From Pseudomonadota bacterium (GTDB lineage: Bacteria; Pseudomonadota; Gammaproteobacteria; Steroidobacterales; JBCBZW01): a DNA stretch of 64,000 bases. Positions 34,996-45,135 of this stretch are shown here, in pieces; positions within the stretch are counted from its first letter, which is position 1, and each line of letters opens with the position of its first letter. Where the stretch lies: positions 372,001 to 436,000 of the forward strand of contig JBCCWS010000002.1 of NCBI GenBank assembly GCA_039193195.1. Reading direction: 5' to 3'. Below the pieces are notes generated by a model. It did no database searches. It was not told where the DNA came from and was given only the letters and a program-made list of their open reading frames with translations. A program made the position numbers and the translations under genes.

Positions 34996-36168
34996 GTGTA
35001 CCGACGCCTCCTGTTCACCATCTACGCCCCTTCCTCCTGCACGTCGCTAGCGCAGGAGGGCATGCTGGTCATCGTGCCGTTGTACGTGCTAGCCCTCGGG
35101 TACTCGCCGGCCACCGCCGCCTTTGTGGCGGCAGCGCGCGGTCTGGGCATGCTGCTCGTGGATCTGCCCATCGGTCTGCTCGCCGCCCGCCATGGGGAGC
35201 GCGCCGTGATGCTCGGTGGCCTCGTCGGGCTTACCGTAGCGATGGTCGGCTTTGCCCTCGCCAACACCCCGATCGGTCTAGCTCTATCCGCGTTGCTGTC
35301 CGGCTCGGCGTTCTCCGCCTGGATGCTCGGGCGCCAGTCCTATCTCGCCGCCTCGTGCGCGAGCGCTGAGCGGGGCCGCGCGATCGCTGTGCTTGGCGGC
35401 CTGATGCGCGTGGGCGCGCTGACCGGTCCCCTGGCTGCCGGCCTGATCGCAGCTCGTCACGGGTTTCCCGCGGCTCTGCTCGTCTCCGCGGCACTGTGCG
35501 CACTGGCCGCCGTGTTCGTTGCCACTCAGGCGCGCCCCTTGGATCAAGACCGACCCGCCGCTCGGGAACCGGCTGCAGCTCGCCTAAGCAAGTTGCTCGC
35601 TGAGCACGGTGGTATCTACGCTCGGGCGGGCTTCGCCTCCATCTCCCTGCAACTGATGCGCTCCGCCCGCGCCATCCTGCTGCCGCTGATGGGCCACGCG
35701 CTTGGCTTGGAGGTGGTGACGATTACGCTCGTGGCCACCTTGGCGGCCTGCGCGGATCTCGTGCTGTTCCTACCCGCAGGGCTGGTGATGGATCGCTACG
35801 GTCGCAAGTGGTCTGCCGTGCCGTGCATGATCGGCCTTGTCTCGACCCTGGCGTTGCTTCCCTTAGTGAATAATTTCAATAGCTTAGTGGCCGTGGCGAT
35901 GGCGATGGGGTTGGCCAACGGTATGGGGTCTGGGGTCGTCTTGACCTTAGGCGCAGACCTGGCGCCGGCGCACGATAGGGCCACCTTCCTCGGCGTCTGG
36001 CGCCTGATCGGCGACACCGGCCGCGCGGGCGCCCCCTTGCTCGTGGGGACGCTGGTGGCGCATGTGGGCAGCCTTGGGCTCGCCGCGTGGGTGATCGGCG
36101 CCGTCGGGCTCGCCGGCGCCGGCGTATGGTCCTGGTTAGTGCCGGAAACCCTAGAACGCGGCACCTAG
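34996..36168 (+). CDS. MFS transporter
   Basis: This 390-residue protein has about 12 hydrophobic helices in two bundles. The cytoplasmic loop between helices 2 and 3 (DLPIGLLAARHGERAVMLGG) and its counterpart in the second half (FLPAGLVMDRYGRKWSAVP) carry the major-facilitator signature. The start is GTG 34996. It resembles sugar-efflux/drug-efflux MFS proteins, but no substrate can be named. It follows the sortase by 36 bases and could be co-transcribed. Its TAG stop overlaps the TAG of the convergent patatin gene (CTAG). Confidence 0.88.
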   Translation: MYRRLLFTIYAPSSCTSLAQEGMLVIVPLYVLALGYSPATAAFVAAARGLGMLLVDLPIGLLAARHGERAVMLGGLVGLTVAMVGFALANTPIGLALSALLSGSAFSAWMLGRQSYLAASCASAERGRAIAVLGGLMRVGALTGPLAAGLIAARHGFPAALLVSAALCALAAVFVATQARPLDQDRPAAREPAAARLSKLLAEHGGIYARAGFASISLQLMRSARAILLPLMGHALGLEVVTITLVATLAACADLVLFLPAGLVMDRYGRKWSAVPCMIGLVSTLALLPLVNNFNSLVAVAMAMGLANGMGSGVVLTLGADLAPAHDRATFLGVWRLIGDTGRAGAPLLVGTLVAHVGSLGLAAWVIGAVGLAGAGVWSWLVPETLERGT

Positions 36169-38381
36169 CGGAAGTTCCTGCCTAGGTTCAGGAAGAAGTT
36201 GTAGCGCCCCTCATCGCTGAAGCCGATGCCGAGGAAGGCAGGGCCGACAAAGGTATCGGCACCAATAAAGAAGGATAGGGCGCCAAAGTTCTCCTCGGCG
36301 TCTTGGCCGAAGGTGTCGAAGCTCACGTTGGCAAACTCGAGATCTGCGCCCAGATAGACGGGTAACGTGCCGACCTTCTCGGGGGCGTCGAGACGGCGGT
36401 AGTAGCTGATGCCAAGGAGGGCGTACTCGGTCGAGGGGATCGAGTTTGGTGAGAAGGCGCCTAGACGGCGAAAGCCACCGAGGCTAAGAATTTCGATAAC
36501 ATCATTGTCCTCAGCATCGATGGACTCCGCTCGAGCGCGAAAGTTAAGGACGTTTCGACCGAAGGGCACGGGCTTGCTCAAGCTGAAGCGGTACTTGGCG
36601 TTGACGTCGTCGTCGCGTAGATCGACCAGCTGCTGGGCAGTGAGGTTTAGCGAGATGCCCGAGCGGGGGAAGGTGGCGGAGTCGAGCGTGTCCACCGCGA
36701 AGCGGGCGCCGATGCCCGCGTTACTGAAGCCCTCCGCTGGGAACAGCTCCGGGGCAACGGTGACCTGAGGCCTGACACGCCCCTCGTTGATTAGCGCATC
36801 GAAGGAGAGCACGCCCCACAGGCCGAGCTCTCGGCCAACGCGCAGCTGCGCATTGGCGGTCTGCTGCCAGAACTCACCGAGCCTCACGTCGCCGATATCG
36901 AAGAAGATCTCCTCGGCGCGGTAGGACAAGGCCGGCAGGAAGAAGTATCGTCCTTCCGCGCCGACCGGGCGGTATAGCTCGGCGGTGACGCCGAGGTTGG
37001 TGCCGAACTCGCCGGAGACGGCGAACTCGCCGCCCTTGGGGCCAAAGGGGCGGCGTGAGATGCGGGCGAGGAGGGCGAAATTGCTGTCGCCGTCTAAGTC
37101 TGTGGCGCCGCGGGCTCCCGCCTGGATCAGGGTAGTACCGAGGGGGCGCTCGAGCGTGCGCACGACCGGAGTTAGGCCGTCGAGGGCGAGGTCGACCTCG
37201 CCGAAGCCACCGAACGAGGCGAGGTCACGCAGCTTTCGGCGAAGCGTGGCGGGCTCCCCGAGATCTTGGGGCTCGAAGGCGAGGCGGCCGCGCAGGGCAT
37301 CGTCGCTGATCTTGGTGGCGTTGCGGATCTGCACTTCAGCGAGCACCCCTTCCGGTGCTTCGCGAGGGAGGGCTTTCTCCGTCCTTGCGGCGGCGAGTTC
37401 GCGAATGCGCAGGAGTGCCTCACGATACTCTTCGGCGGCCTCACGGCCCCGCGCGTAGCCACTATCTGCGTCTGCGGGGGCGAAAGAGCTCACGCTGAGG
37501 CCCTCGAAGTCCGGCTTGATCACCACGTCCAGTTCGCTCAGTAACTCCAGCTGCTTCAGGTAGTTGTTCCAGACCGTGATGCGGTTTAGCTGCAGGTTGA
37601 TATCCGCCAGAGACACGCTGCGGTCCATCTTCGGCGGTTCGATCGTGAGGTCGATGCCGATCACGATATCCGCGCCCATGAGCAACGCAGTTTCCACCGG
37701 CAGGTTTTGGATGAGGCCGCCGTCCACGTAGACCTCGCCGTCGATGATGCGGGGCGTGAACACGGCGGGCACGGCCATGCTGGCGAGCATTGCCTCGACG
37801 AGATCGCCGCGCTCGAACACGAAGGCGGCGCCCGTGGAGAGATTTGTAGCCACCGTGCGCACTGGCACGCGAAGGTCGTCGAAGTCCGAGGCGAGGGGGA
37901 CGTGCCGGGTGAGCTCGCGGAAGTACTGCTGCATGCTGCCCATGCCGACGACGCCGCCCGGCAGGGCGAGCCCATCACTGGTAATGCCGGCGATGTACTC
38001 GGAGAAGAACTCGTCGCGGCGCTCCTTGGCGATGAAGGTGGTGTCGCGGCGAGACTGGACGTTGGCGAAGAGGGCGGGCCATGGCGCGGTGCGGAAGATC
38101 TCACGGATCTCGCCCACGTCGTAGCCAGCGGCGTAGAGGCCGGCCACCACTGCGCCCATGCTCGTGCCGACCACGCAGTGAATGGGGATCTTCAGTTCCT
38201 CGATAACGGCCATGGCGCCGATCTGTGTGTTGGCGAGGGCGCCGCCGCCGCTGAGCACGAGGGCTACCGTCGGGCCACCGCCTTCGGGCGCGCGGCAGGC
38301 CTTGGCGGCGGTGCAGGCGAGGCTGGTCAGGCCGAGGAAGCACACGAGGAGAGCGCGCCAGCGCATGGGGGCTTGGCTCAT
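36165..38381 (-). CDS. Patatin-like phospholipase with POTRA-like region and outer-membrane beta-barrel
   Basis: This 738-residue protein starts at ATG 38381 (MSQAPMRWR), with a signal or lipoprotein-like hydrophobic segment ending LTSLACTA. The patatin domain (about 35-330) has LVLSGGGALANTQIGAM (oxyanion hole), VVGTSMGAVVAGLYAAGY (GxSxG nucleophile) and VYVDGGLIQNLP (catalytic Asp in DGG). A short POTRA-like part follows, with FEPQDLGEPATLRRKLRDLASFG. A C-terminal surface-antigen barrel has alternating beta strands ending RYNFFLNLGRNFR with terminal Phe-x-aromatic residues. This is the PlpD/RssA-type autotransported phospholipase layout. The frame stays open upstream through a repeat into a dead lysE gene, giving a misleading 904-codon ORF. 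Confidence 0.9.
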   Translation of the reverse strand: MSQAPMRWRALLVCFLGLTSLACTAAKACRAPEGGGPTVALVLSGGGALANTQIGAMAVIEELKIPIHCVVGTSMGAVVAGLYAAGYDVGEIREIFRTAPWPALFANVQSRRDTTFIAKERRDEFFSEYIAGITSDGLALPGGVVGMGSMQQYFRELTRHVPLASDFDDLRVPVRTVATNLSTGAAFVFERGDLVEAMLASMAVPAVFTPRIIDGEVYVDGGLIQNLPVETALLMGADIVIGIDLTIEPPKMDRSVSLADINLQLNRITVWNNYLKQLELLSELDVVIKPDFEGLSVSSFAPADADSGYARGREAAEEYREALLRIRELAAARTEKALPREAPEGVLAEVQIRNATKISDDALRGRLAFEPQDLGEPATLRRKLRDLASFGGFGEVDLALDGLTPVVRTLERPLGTTLIQAGARGATDLDGDSNFALLARISRRPFGPKGGEFAVSGEFGTNLGVTAELYRPVGAEGRYFFLPALSYRAEEIFFDIGDVRLGEFWQQTANAQLRVGRELGLWGVLSFDALINEGRVRPQVTVAPELFPAEGFSNAGIGARFAVDTLDSATFPRSGISLNLTAQQLVDLRDDDVNAKYRFSLSKPVPFGRNVLNFRARAESIDAEDNDVIEILSLGGFRRLGAFSPNSIPSTEYALLGISYYRRLDAPEKVGTLPVYLGADLEFANVSFDTFGQDAEENFGALSFFIGADTFVGPAFLGIGFSDEGRYNFFLNLGRNFR

Positions 38382-38470
38382 AAGGTCTACGGTCGGTGGA
38401 GAAGGAGGGAGAAGCCTACCAGCCCTCGGGGGCCTGACAACCGCCGAGCGTCTCGCGAGCGCAACCTGGC

Positions 38471-38525
38471 GTGGCGTGGCGTGGCGTGGCGTGGCGTGGC
38501 GTGGCGTGGGGTGGCGTAGGGTGGC
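38471..38525. repeat. Pentanucleotide tandem repeat (GTGGC)n
   Basis: There are eleven consecutive 5-base units. The first seven (38471-38505) are perfect GTGGC, followed by GTGGG, GTGGC, GTAGG and GTGGC. The array lies 90-145 bases upstream of the patatin start, at the 3' end of the lysE remnant, and runs in an open frame between them. Such arrays change length by slipped-strand mispairing. A change of one unit would shift any frame crossing it or alter promoter spacing by five bases. Confidence 0.9.
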
Positions 38526-39138
38526 AGTGAGCACGCCCATGGTGATGAGCGCGAGGCCGCCGCCCTGGGAGAGGCGTCGCCGCGCCCCAGCACTAGTGAG
38601 TTGTTGTCGGATCAGGTCCGCCAGCACGGCGTAGGCGAGGGCATTCAGGAACGCGAGGCTGACGAAGGTGGCGATGAGCACCGCAGCCTGCCCCGCCAGG
38701 GGTGCCTGCGGCGTCATGAACTGAGGCACGAAAGCGATGCAAAAACCGATGCTTTTCGGATTGAGGGCGGTGACCAGGGCTGAGTGCCCGAGCACCTGGC
38801 AGGCGTTTACGGCGTCGGTCGAGGGCTGCTCGCAGGTGTCATCGGCGCGCGGTGCCTGTCGCCACATGCTGATCCCCAACTAGACGAGGTTAGGCGCGCC
38901 GATCCACTTCAGGGTGGCGAACGCCGTTGCGCAGGCCTGCATCAGGGCACCGAGTCCGAGCAGGGAGACGCTCATGGCAGCCAGATCGCCGAGGGCTACG
39001 CCCACGGCGCAGGCGACGGCGATACGTCGACCCTGCGAAAGGGCGTAGGTGAGCACCAGCAGCACCGTCGGTGCCCGGGATGATCAGCTGTAGCGCGGAA
39101 GCTGCGGTGAAGGCGAGCCAAAGTGTCGGATCCGACAT
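38526..39138 (-). pseudogene. Decayed LysE/RhtB-family amino-acid exporter gene
   Basis: The start ATG 39138 gives MSDPTLWLAFTAASALQLIIPG. One extra base (at about 39072) then shifts the frame: removing it restores PTVLLVLTYALSQGRRIAVACAVG and so on, the LysE signature. The restored frame runs to KWIGAPNLV, then meets TAG at 38880-38882 where the family has Trp, and continues LGISMWRQAP. The second half is ALNPKSIGFCIAFVPQFM to VLADLIRQQL, also typical. The 3' end has lost its own stop and runs into the GTGGC array. An intact gene of about 205 codons would export small amino acids such as homoserine or lysine. Confidence 0.88.
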
Positions 39139-39193
39139 CGCCGCTCGCTCCCGGTGTTGGTGGTGGCAGGTGTGGTCGGGGCTGCCGTGCGCG

Positions 39194-41500
39194 TCAGCGC
39201 AGCAGCCGCTGCGCAGCGTCGCGAATCTGCCCTTCGCTGACCAGCACGAGGTTGGCCGCATCGCCGAGGGGAATGTAGCTATCTTCTCCGGTCACCCGTC
39301 GCTTATGCACCGAAGGGGCGTGTTCGTCGAGGAGCGTGAAGATCTCCTCGGAGATCCCGCCCGTGCGCCGCCCCTCGTCGACCACCAACACTCGCCCCGC
39401 ATCGCGTGCGTGGTTGGCGATCACCGGCGCGTTCAGGGGCTTCAACCACCGCAGGTCCAGCACCCGCGCCCGTGCTCCATGCTCTTGCTCCAGCTGACGT
39501 GCGACACGCAAGGACATGCGCACACCGTTGCCGTAGGTCACGATCAAGAGCACGGGATCGCGCGAGCTGCCCTCGGCTTCCTCGTATACGCGGGGTGCAC
39601 CGAAGGGCGCAGCCTTGTCGGGCTCCGGGTAGGGGAACACCCACTTCCCGTCCCGCTCCTCGTGCAGGTCTTTGGTCATGTACAGGGCTATGGGCTCGAG
39701 GAAAGCGACCACGCGTCCGTCCAACTGGGCCAATGCGGCGCAGGTGCGAAGGAGCTCAGCGGCATCGTCGCCCCGAGAAGGACAGGCGATGATCAGGCCG
39801 GGGATGTCGCGTAGGGCCGTGATCGAGTTGTCGTTGTGGAAGTGTCCGCCAAAGCCGCGCTGATAGCCGAGGGAGGCGATGCGCATCACCATGGGGTTGG
39901 TGAATTGGCCGTTGGAGAAGAACTTCAGGGAGCAGGCTTCGCCGCGGATCTGATCGCCGGCGTTGTGGAAGTACGCCAGATACTGGATCTCTGGGAAGGG
40001 CAGCAGGCCCATGTGGGCGGCGCCCTGGGCGATGCCGAGTACGGTGGTCTCGTCGAGCAGCGTATTGAAGACGCGGCGACCACCGAAGGTATTCGCCAGG
40101 CCAGTCGTCACCGTATACACGCCGCCCTTCTGCGCCACGTCTTCCCCAAACAGGGTCATCTGCGGGTACTTGACCATGAGGTCCGTTAGGGCTCGGTTGA
40201 TTTGGATGGCGAGGTGGCGGGGGGCCGCTAGCTCCGGCAGTCCGCCCTTGGCGAAGGCACGTTCACGGTCCTCCACGGGCACGGCTCGGGTGGCCTCTTC
40301 CAGCACGCGATCGGCCGGCGAGACGCGCGTAAGCGGCCGCATGACCTCCTGGGCCGTACGCAGCTTGGGGGCCTTGGCGGCGCGGCGGGCAGCAATCTCC
40401 GTGCGTTCGCGGATGGCCTCGTAGCGTTGGCGTAGCTCCATCACGCTCAGAAGACGCGCCGCCACGATGGAGCGGGCCGAGTTAAGTAGCGGGTCGCGAG
40501 CCTCGTCAGCTTCGATCTCTGCTACCGGGCGATACTCCGCTTCTGCATCCGTGCCTGCGTGCGCGAGCAAGCGCGGATGGGTGATGTGGAGGAAGACCGG
40601 GCGCCGTTCGCGTCGGCACCAGTCGATCGCCGCGCGCGCCACGCGCACAGTGTCCAGGAGGTCCGTGCCGTCGGCGTGCAGGTAACGCAGATCTTGCCGG
40701 TGAGCGAAGTTCTGCTTCACCCAGCCGCCTGGCGTGCGCACGGAGATACCGAGGCCGTTGTCTTCGCATACGAACAGGATGGGCACGGGCAAGCGCTGGT
40801 AGGCAGTCCATGCCGCCGAGTTGAACGCGCTGAGCGCCGTGGCGTGGTTCGTGCTCGCATCGCCGAAGCTGCAGTAGACGATGCTGTCGTCGGGTACCGG
40901 GAGAGCCCCTTCCACGCGAGCGGCCTGCGCGAGTGCTACCGCGGCACCTACTGCTTTCGGTAGCTGGCTCGCGATCGTGGAGGTTTGAGGGGGAATCCAC
41001 AGGGGGCGGCTGCCCCACACCTTGTGGCGCCCGCCTGAGATTGGATCTTCGGCGCTGGCGGCGATACCGTGCGCCGTGTCCAGCACCGGGTCGAGGCCCG
41101 GCACTTTCATCCCGCGCGCCATCACGAAGGCGCCGCTGCGGTAGTGGAGGAAGGCGGGATCAGTTACGCGGGTTAGCCAGCCCAGTACGGCGTTGGCTTC
41201 ATGGCCGGCGCTGCCGATCGTGTAAAAGCCCTCGTTGCGCGAGCGCATCCGGCGCGCGGCGTAGTCCAGGTGGCGGGACATCAGCTGCGCTTCAAGAATC
41301 TGCAGGGCGTCGTCGCTTGCGAGTCCCGCTGTTTCGAAATCGGCGCGGGTGACGCTCGGCAACATCTGTTCGGGCGTCGCCTCGATATCGGCGAGCAAGG
41401 CCAGGAAGTTGCGGTCGATGATCTCGGCGCGGTTGACGCTGCGCGTGGCGGCTTTCGTGGCGCGCGCAGGCGGCGGCGGAGGCGTGGGCGTGGCAGCCAT
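39194..41500 (-). CDS. 2-oxoacid dehydrogenase E1, fused alpha and beta subunits
   Basis: This 768-residue thiamine-diphosphate enzyme joins the usual E1 alpha and E1 beta chains of branched-chain or acetoin-type 2-oxoacid dehydrogenases. Residues about 60-385 are alpha: FYTIGSAGHEANAVLGW, HYRSGAFVMARG and the cofactor motif GDASTNHATALSAFNSAA to CEDN. Residues about 430-768 are beta: LFGEDVAQKGGVYTVTTGL, NTLLDETTVLGIAQGAAHMGLLPFPEIQYLAYF and RVLVVDEGRRTGGISEEI. The long Pro/Ala-rich N-tail precedes the fold. No E2 or E3 gene is adjacent. The next gene upstream is glutaryl-CoA dehydrogenase on the same strand, which suggests acyl-CoA or amino-acid catabolism. The substrate is not assignable. 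Confidence 0.88.
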   Translation of the reverse strand: MAATPTPPPPPARATKAATRSVNRAEIIDRNFLALLADIEATPEQMLPSVTRADFETAGLASDDALQILEAQLMSRHLDYAARRMRSRNEGFYTIGSAGHEANAVLGWLTRVTDPAFLHYRSGAFVMARGMKVPGLDPVLDTAHGIAASAEDPISGGRHKVWGSRPLWIPPQTSTIASQLPKAVGAAVALAQAARVEGALPVPDDSIVYCSFGDASTNHATALSAFNSAAWTAYQRLPVPILFVCEDNGLGISVRTPGGWVKQNFAHRQDLRYLHADGTDLLDTVRVARAAIDWCRRERRPVFLHITHPRLLAHAGTDAEAEYRPVAEIEADEARDPLLNSARSIVAARLLSVMELRQRYEAIRERTEIAARRAAKAPKLRTAQEVMRPLTRVSPADRVLEEATRAVPVEDRERAFAKGGLPELAAPRHLAIQINRALTDLMVKYPQMTLFGEDVAQKGGVYTVTTGLANTFGGRRVFNTLLDETTVLGIAQGAAHMGLLPFPEIQYLAYFHNAGDQIRGEACSLKFFSNGQFTNPMVMRIASLGYQRGFGGHFHNDNSITALRDIPGLIIACPSRGDDAAELLRTCAALAQLDGRVVAFLEPIALYMTKDLHEERDGKWVFPYPEPDKAAPFGAPRVYEEAEGSSRDPVLLIVTYGNGVRMSLRVARQLEQEHGARARVLDLRWLKPLNAPVIANHARDAGRVLVVDEGRRTGGISEEIFTLLDEHAPSVHKRRVTGEDSYIPLGDAANLVLVSEGQIRDAAQRLLR

Positions 41501-41621
41501 GCGTTACGGCCTGTCCCTAGTCCGTGATTGGCGAGCGAGGAGTGTAGCTCCGTTGCGCAGCGCAAGCATCAGGACGTCGCCATGATCGAAGACGCCCTAC
41601 GCTGGCCGGCGACGGGATTTG

Positions 41622-42839
<1,218 letters not shown>

Positions 42840-42883
42840 AGCGTCAGCTCCGTGGGCGGGCTTTTCTTTGGGGGCGCAATGAT

Positions 42884-42911
42884 ACCCGTGCGGGCGGGGG
42901 CCCGCACGGGT
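42884..42911 (-). terminator. Perfect 12-bp stem, 4-base loop hairpin after rpoH
   Basis: ACCCGTGCGGGC (42884-42895), loop GGGG, then its exact reverse complement (42900-42911). It lies 42 bases beyond the rpoH stop and 45 bases before gcdH, in the direction of transcription. No run of U follows, so factor-independent termination is uncertain. Its strength suggests rpoH transcripts end here or are protected by it. Confidence 0.45.
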
Positions 42912-42952
42912 CGACGCTAGTCGTGAATCAGCGCCGGGAGGCGCCTGTGGCC

Positions 42953-43825
42953 TTAGGCGGCGGCGACCAGTTTGCCGAGCTTCTTGATCGCGGCGGCTTC
43001 GATCTGGCGGATGCGTTCCGCAGACACTCCATAGCGATCGGCGAGCTGGTGCAGGGTCGACTTGTTCTCGGTCAGCCAGCGCGACTGCACGATGTCCCGG
43101 CTGCGCTCATCGAGCGCATCCAGGCCCGCGTTCAGGCTGGCGTGGTTCGCCGCCTCCCAGTCGTCCGCCTCGAGGGCCACGGCGGGATCCTCCTCGGCAG
43201 CCGGCAGATAGGTCTGGGGCGAGTAGCCGCCGTCCTCGTCGTCCTCACCGGGCAGGGGATCGAAGGACTGGTCGCGAGCCGCGAGGCGCCGCTCCATCTC
43301 CGTCACCTCCGCCGGCGACACGCCGAGGTCTTCGGCCACGGCCTTGGTCTCGTCGGCCGAGAGCCAGCCTAGGTGCTTTTTTGCTTTTCGCAAGTTGAAG
43401 AACAACTTACGCTGGGCCTTGGTGGTCGCGACTTTGACCACGCGCCAGTTGCGCAGGACGAACTCGTGGATCTCAGCGCGGATCCAGTGCACCGCGAAGG
43501 ACACCAGGCGTACGCCCACCTCAGGGTCGAAGCGCTTCACGGCCTTCATCAGGCCCACGTTGCCTTCCTGCACCAGATCGCCGAGCGGCAGGCCGTAGCC
43601 CATGTAGCCGCGGGCGATGTGCACGACAAAGCGAAGGTGCGCGATCACCAGTGAACGTGCCGCCTCCACGTCGTTATCTTCGCGGAAACGCGCCGCCAGG
43701 GAGCGCTCCTCTTCCACCTCGAGCACGGGCACGGTCTGCACGGCGCTGATGTAAGCGTCGAGGTTACCGACGGGGCCGACGGCCAGCAGGTTGTTCTGAT
43801 TGTTGATAGTCAGGGCAGTACTCAT
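42953..43825 (-). CDS. rpoH: RNA polymerase heat-shock sigma factor (sigma-32)
   Basis: This 290-residue sigma-70 family factor directs RNA polymerase to heat-shock promoters. Region 2 is [39 protein letters not shown], with [22 protein letters not shown]. The RpoH box QRKLFFNLR identifies it among sigma factors. Region 4 is [35 protein letters not shown] at 43834-43840 lies eight bases before the ATG. It sits directly after ftsX, the usual gammaproteobacterial order, but a 191-base gap with an exact CIRCE operator gives it its own control. Confidence 0.97.
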   Translation of the reverse strand: MSTALTINNQNNLLAVGPVGNLDAYISAVQTVPVLEVEEERSLAARFREDNDVEAARSLVIAHLRFVVHIARGYMGYGLPLGDLVQEGNVGLMKAVKRFDPEVGVRLVSFAVHWIRAEIHEFVLRNWRVVKVATTKAQRKLFFNLRKAKKHLGWLSADETKAVAEDLGVSPAEVTEMERRLAARDQSFDPLPGEDDEDGGYSPQTYLPAAEEDPAVALEADDWEAANHASLNAGLDALDERSRDIVQSRWLTENKSTLHQLADRYGVSAERIRQIEAAAIKKLGKLVAAA

Positions 43826-43864
43826 GAGATCGCCCTCCTTCCAAGCATGGATGTCATTACCTCA

Positions 43865-43894
43865 AATTTAGCACTCAACCTTGGGGAGTGCTAA
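43865..43894 (-). promoter_or_regulatory. CIRCE operator (HrcA site) with overlapping rpoH promoter
   Basis: On both strands 43868-43894 reads TTAGCACTC, nine bases, GAGTGCTAA, the exact CIRCE consensus bound by the HrcA repressor. On the minus strand TTAGCA (43894-43889), 18 bases, and TAAATT (43870-43865) form a plausible sigma-70 promoter inside the operator. Transcription would start near 43858, giving a leader of about 33 bases. The operator is seen directly; the promoter is inferred. hrcA itself is not in the window. Confidence 0.9.
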
Positions 43895-44016
43895 CACCAG
43901 CGGCGTTCCTGTGACGCATTACCGTGAATAACGGTGGGGTCAGTGCCGTCGAGCTGTGACCGGGGGCGCAATCGGAGCACGCGTGTTCGCTATCACCCTA
44001 TTAGTGTACCGACCGG

Positions 44017-45135
44017 TCAATTTGGTTCCATCGATCGCAACACCCGATCGGCCGCCATCCAGGCACTGATCGCCCCAAGAAATGCCGCTCCGCTGATAAC
44101 CGCTAGGGCGGTGACCGGCCCGAGGCCCCTAAGCGTGAACGATGTGCCATAAACCTCGGCCAATCGTGCTACTGGCCCGCCCAGGGCGAGGAGCGCCAGA
44201 CCGACCAGCGAGACCGCGACGAGGCCGCCACCGAGGCCGTACCACAGGCCGCTGAACACGAAAGGCTGTCGAACGAAACTGTCGCTGGCACCGATCAGGC
44301 GCGAAATCACGATCTCTTCTCTTCGTGCGCTTACATCGCCGCGAATCGCATTCGCGATCACAAGTAGGGCCGCGATGCCGAGGAGTACCGTACTGAGCAA
44401 GCTCACTTGGCCAAGCAACGTCAGCGTGGCGCGCAGGCGCCGTAGCCAGGCGAGATCTTCCGTGACCGTATCCACCTGGCCAAGGTCATTGAGTTCGCCG
44501 ACCAGTGCTCGGATGGATGCATCGTCATCGCGACCTTCCGCCGGCACGAGCACCAGCGCGTGAGGGATTGGGTTGGTCGGCTCGCCCCGCTCATCTGTGA
44601 GTGTCTCGAGCAGCTCCGCCATACCGCTGTTCTCGCGGAACCACGCCAGCCCATCCTTAGCCGGGATTGCCACCGCCGTGGCGATTCGCGCGTCCGATCG
44701 GTATCGCACGGCCAGCTCTTGTAGGGTCGACTCGGGAAGACCGGGTGTCAGGTAGGCGGAGATCTCCGCCCGGTAGCGCCACGCCGAGGTCGCTCGCTTC
44801 GCGTTATCGGTGAGCAACTGGAGTGCGAGAGGCAAGGCAAGTGAGACGCCGATGACGGCCACCGTGAGCGCCGCCGTGGTGGGGGTACGCACCAGACGGC
44901 CGAGCGCCCCAATGAGCATCTGCGCCTGCCGCAGCCCATAGGTGCGTAGGCGAGTGATGAAGCGCTGTCCTTCGCCGTCGCGACGAGGCGGGCGTTTCTC
45001 CTCGCGCTGCGCGGCGTGCTCGCTCGCGGCTTCCCGCTCGCGTCGTGCCCGGCGCCGGCGTCGCTCGGCCGCGGCTTGACGGTCTGGGCCGGCATCGGTG
45101 CCGGCATTGCGCGAGCCTTCACGCCGAGTCGGCAT
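44017..45135 (-). CDS. ftsX: Cell-division ABC transporter permease FtsX
   Basis: This 372-residue partner of FtsE activates cell-wall hydrolases at the division septum. After a cytoplasmic N-tail, TM1 is TPTTAALTVAVIGVSLALPLALQLL. The periplasmic loop (about 115-250) includes DEALAWLRR-like text (VTEDLAWLRRLRATL). Three C-terminal helices follow with LLGIAALLVIANAIRGDVSARREEIVISRLIGAS, the FtsX family signature. The first 65 residues are unusually charged, with runs of Arg and Glu. The ATG at 45135 lies 17 bases inside the end of ftsE. Confidence 0.95.
   Translation of the reverse strand: MPTRREGSRNAGTDAGPDRQAAAERRRRRARREREAASEHAAQREEKRPPRRDGEGQRFITRLRTYGLRQAQMLIGALGRLVRTPTTAALTVAVIGVSLALPLALQLLTDNAKRATSAWRYRAEISAYLTPGLPESTLQELAVRYRSDARIATAVAIPAKDGLAWFRENSGMAELLETLTDERGEPTNPIPHALVLVPAEGRDDDASIRALVGELNDLGQVDTVTEDLAWLRRLRATLTLLGQVSLLSTVLLGIAALLVIANAIRGDVSARREEIVISRLIGASDSFVRQPFVFSGLWYGLGGGLVAVSLVGLALLALGGPVARLAEVYGTSFTLRGLGPVTALAVISGAAFLGAISAWMAADRVLRSMEPN

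Noticed and set aside
36165-38879. A 904-codon ORF suggesting a LysE-patatin fusion protein
   Set aside because: The upstream part is the second half of a frameshifted, nonsense-interrupted lysE gene read through a low-complexity repeat. A proper signal sequence and ATG for the patatin protein exist at 38381.
22918-39138. UAG recoding: both dead genes have TAG where a conserved Trp is expected
   Set aside because: Each gene also has an independent frameshift, and intact genes here (ogt, hemH, the patatin gene, the MFS gene) end in TAG. TGG to TAG is a simple transition. Coincidence is the better explanation.
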